Source: Labilibacter marinus (GTDB lineage: Bacteria > Bacteroidota > Bacteroidia > Bacteroidales > Marinilabiliaceae). From it: 64,000 bases of DNA. Location: the NCBI RefSeq assembly GCF_001659685.2, contig NZ_LXYE02000012.1, positions 1 through 64,000 on the forward strand. Direction: 5' to 3'. The position numbers and the translations under genes are program-made. This document shows positions 63,186 to 64,000 of the stretch, one piece after another. The notes beneath the pieces are model-generated. The model worked only from the letters and a program-made list of their open reading frames with translations, had not been told where the DNA came from and made no database searches. How positions within the stretch are numbered: the stretch's first letter is position 1; every line of letters begins with the position of its first letter.

Positions 63186-64000
63186 ATGATTTCGATTCAA
63201 TCGTTTTTAAAATATTTAGAGTTCGAGAAGCGCAGTTCGGAGCATACGCTTATATCATATCGCTGCGATCTCGAACAATTTTTATCTTTTTGTGAAGATA
63301 AAGAGGTAAGAGAGATAGGTTCTATCACAACAAAGTTTGTGAGGCGATGGGTGGTGAAGTTGGTAGATGATGGAATGGCACCCAAAAGTGTGAGTAGAAA
63401 AATTACAGCCTTAAAATCTTTTTTCAGATTTCAAATGAGAGAAGGTGTTGTTGAGGTAAGTCCTGTTGATGGAGTGGTCACTCCTAAGATTCCGAAAAAA
63501 CTTCCTGTATTTGTACGTGATGCTGAAATGAATCATTTGTTGGATGATATTCCATTTGCAAACGATTTTGAAGGTGTTAGAGATAAATTGATTCTTGAAT
63601 TGTTTTACGGTTCAGGTATGCGCTTATCTGAGTTGGTTAATTTAACCGATCGATGTTTTGATTTAAAACAAGGCTTGGTTAAAGTAACTGGTAAATTTAA
63701 GAAGGAACGTTTAATTCCGATGTATAAGGAGTTGGTTGAATTGGTGAAGAGTTATATTGGAGTACGAGATGCGGAGTTTGGTGAAGTTGGTGCATTTTTT
63801 GTAACGGCAAAAGGTGTAAAGGTGTATCATAAGTTGGTGTATCGAGTAGTGAATAAGTATTTAGGCTTAGTTACTACTTTGCATAAAAAAAGCCCTCATG
63901 TTTTGAGGCACTCGTTTGCAACTTCATTATTGAATGCAGGAGCAGATTTAAATGCAATTAAAGAGTTATTAGGACACTCGAATTTAAATGCGACAGAAGT
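63186..64000 (+). CDS. xerC: Tyrosine recombinase XerC (3' end beyond window)
   Basis: The frame is open from ATG 63186 to the window edge (271 codons). The N-terminal SAM-like core-binding domain (YLEFEKRSSEHTLISYRCDL) and the catalytic domain are clear: Arg146 in GSGMRLSEL, Lys170 in VTGKFKKERLIP, His238 and Arg241 in PHVLRHSFAT, and His264 in LLGHSNLNAT. The nucleophilic Tyr should lie just past residue 271. The chromosomal neighbourhood (after rpsU) points to the housekeeping dimer-resolution enzyme, not a mobile-element integrase. Confidence 0.93.
   Translation, partial: MISIQSFLKYLEFEKRSSEHTLISYRCDLEQFLSFCEDKEVREIGSITTKFVRRWVVKLVDDGMAPKSVSRKITALKSFFRFQMREGVVEVSPVDGVVTPKIPKKLPVFVRDAEMNHLLDDIPFANDFEGVRDKLILELFYGSGMRLSELVNLTDRCFDLKQGLVKVTGKFKKERLIPMYKELVELVKSYIGVRDAEFGEVGAFFVTAKGVKVYHKLVYRVVNKYLGLVTTLHKKSPHVLRHSFATSLLNAGADLNAIKELLGHSNLNATE

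Noticed and set aside
63186-64000. Mobile-element integrase at the right edge
   Set aside because: Position after rpsU and the XerC-type motifs match the housekeeping recombinase; no att site or cargo genes seen.
1-64000. CRISPR arrays, tRNA or rRNA genes, insertion sequences, prophage
   Set aside because: Reading through all intergenic stretches showed no regularly spaced repeats, cloverleaf-like sequences, transposase genes or phage structural genes.

Overview
This is an AT-rich chromosomal window from a member of the Bacteroidota, most likely a marine or anaerobic Bacteroidales/Marinilabiliales-type organism. The lineage call rests on several things seen here: promoters of the TAnnTTTG type, leaders almost without Shine-Dalgarno (SD) sequences, a TonB-dependent receptor with a carboxypeptidase-like N-terminal domain, a PorT homologue (type IX secretion/gliding) directly after menG, dipeptidyl peptidase IV, and the gene order rpsU-xerC. 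There are no phages, insertion sequences, CRISPR arrays, rRNA or tRNA genes that I can see. Genus assignment is inference only. Layout: 1-8 kb holds a truncated Ig-like surface protein, a methyltransferase, a Dus enzyme, a four-gene minus-strand operon (B3/4 protein, MBL hydrolase, isochorismatase-like, PfkB kinase), a HAD phosphatase and a minus-strand group (2-hydroxyacid dehydrogenase, a phosphatase-like protein lacking its catalytic Cys, YjbQ). 8-12.7 kb has a TonB-dependent receptor, a repeat-rich spacer, ornithine aminotransferase and an unknown protein. 12.7-17.1 kb is a tungstate/molybdate ABC operon (wtpA-porin-wtpB-wtpC) with a ModE-like palindrome upstream. 17.2-24.4 kb carries a glutamine amidotransferase, argS, a TonB-C protein, DPP IV and a lipoprotein. 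24.5-27.9 kb is the thrS-infC-rpmI-rplT translation cluster; infC has a rare ATA start preceded by a true SD sequence. 28-34.5 kb: a cysteate-synthase-like PLP enzyme (possible sulfonolipid route), dapB, two signal peptidases I, LapA-like, WbqC and a small membrane protein. 34.5-43.6 kb: Nudix, NlpC/P60, a PgpH-type HD phosphodiesterase, a chemoreceptor divergent from an orphan XylF-like sugar-binding lipoprotein, and an M3 peptidase. 43.8-48.3 kb: a tandemly duplicated two-gene module (SPOR-like exported protein plus outer-membrane barrel). 48.3-64 kb: an SDR, purL, a thioredoxin-like protein, menG, porT, an FAD oxidoreductase, a SpoU methyltransferase divergent from a TamA/BamA-like lipoprotein, class II aldolase, a sodium symporter, a helix-hairpin-helix protein, rpsU and a truncated xerC. 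Most of the window is ordinary housekeeping sequence. The parts most worth a second look are the metal-oxyanion operon with its own porin and operator, the duplicated SPOR/barrel module with its unusual leader, the infC start region, the cysteate-synthase-like gene with a structured leader, the sugar-binding-protein/chemoreceptor pair, and the Cys-less phosphatase homologue.
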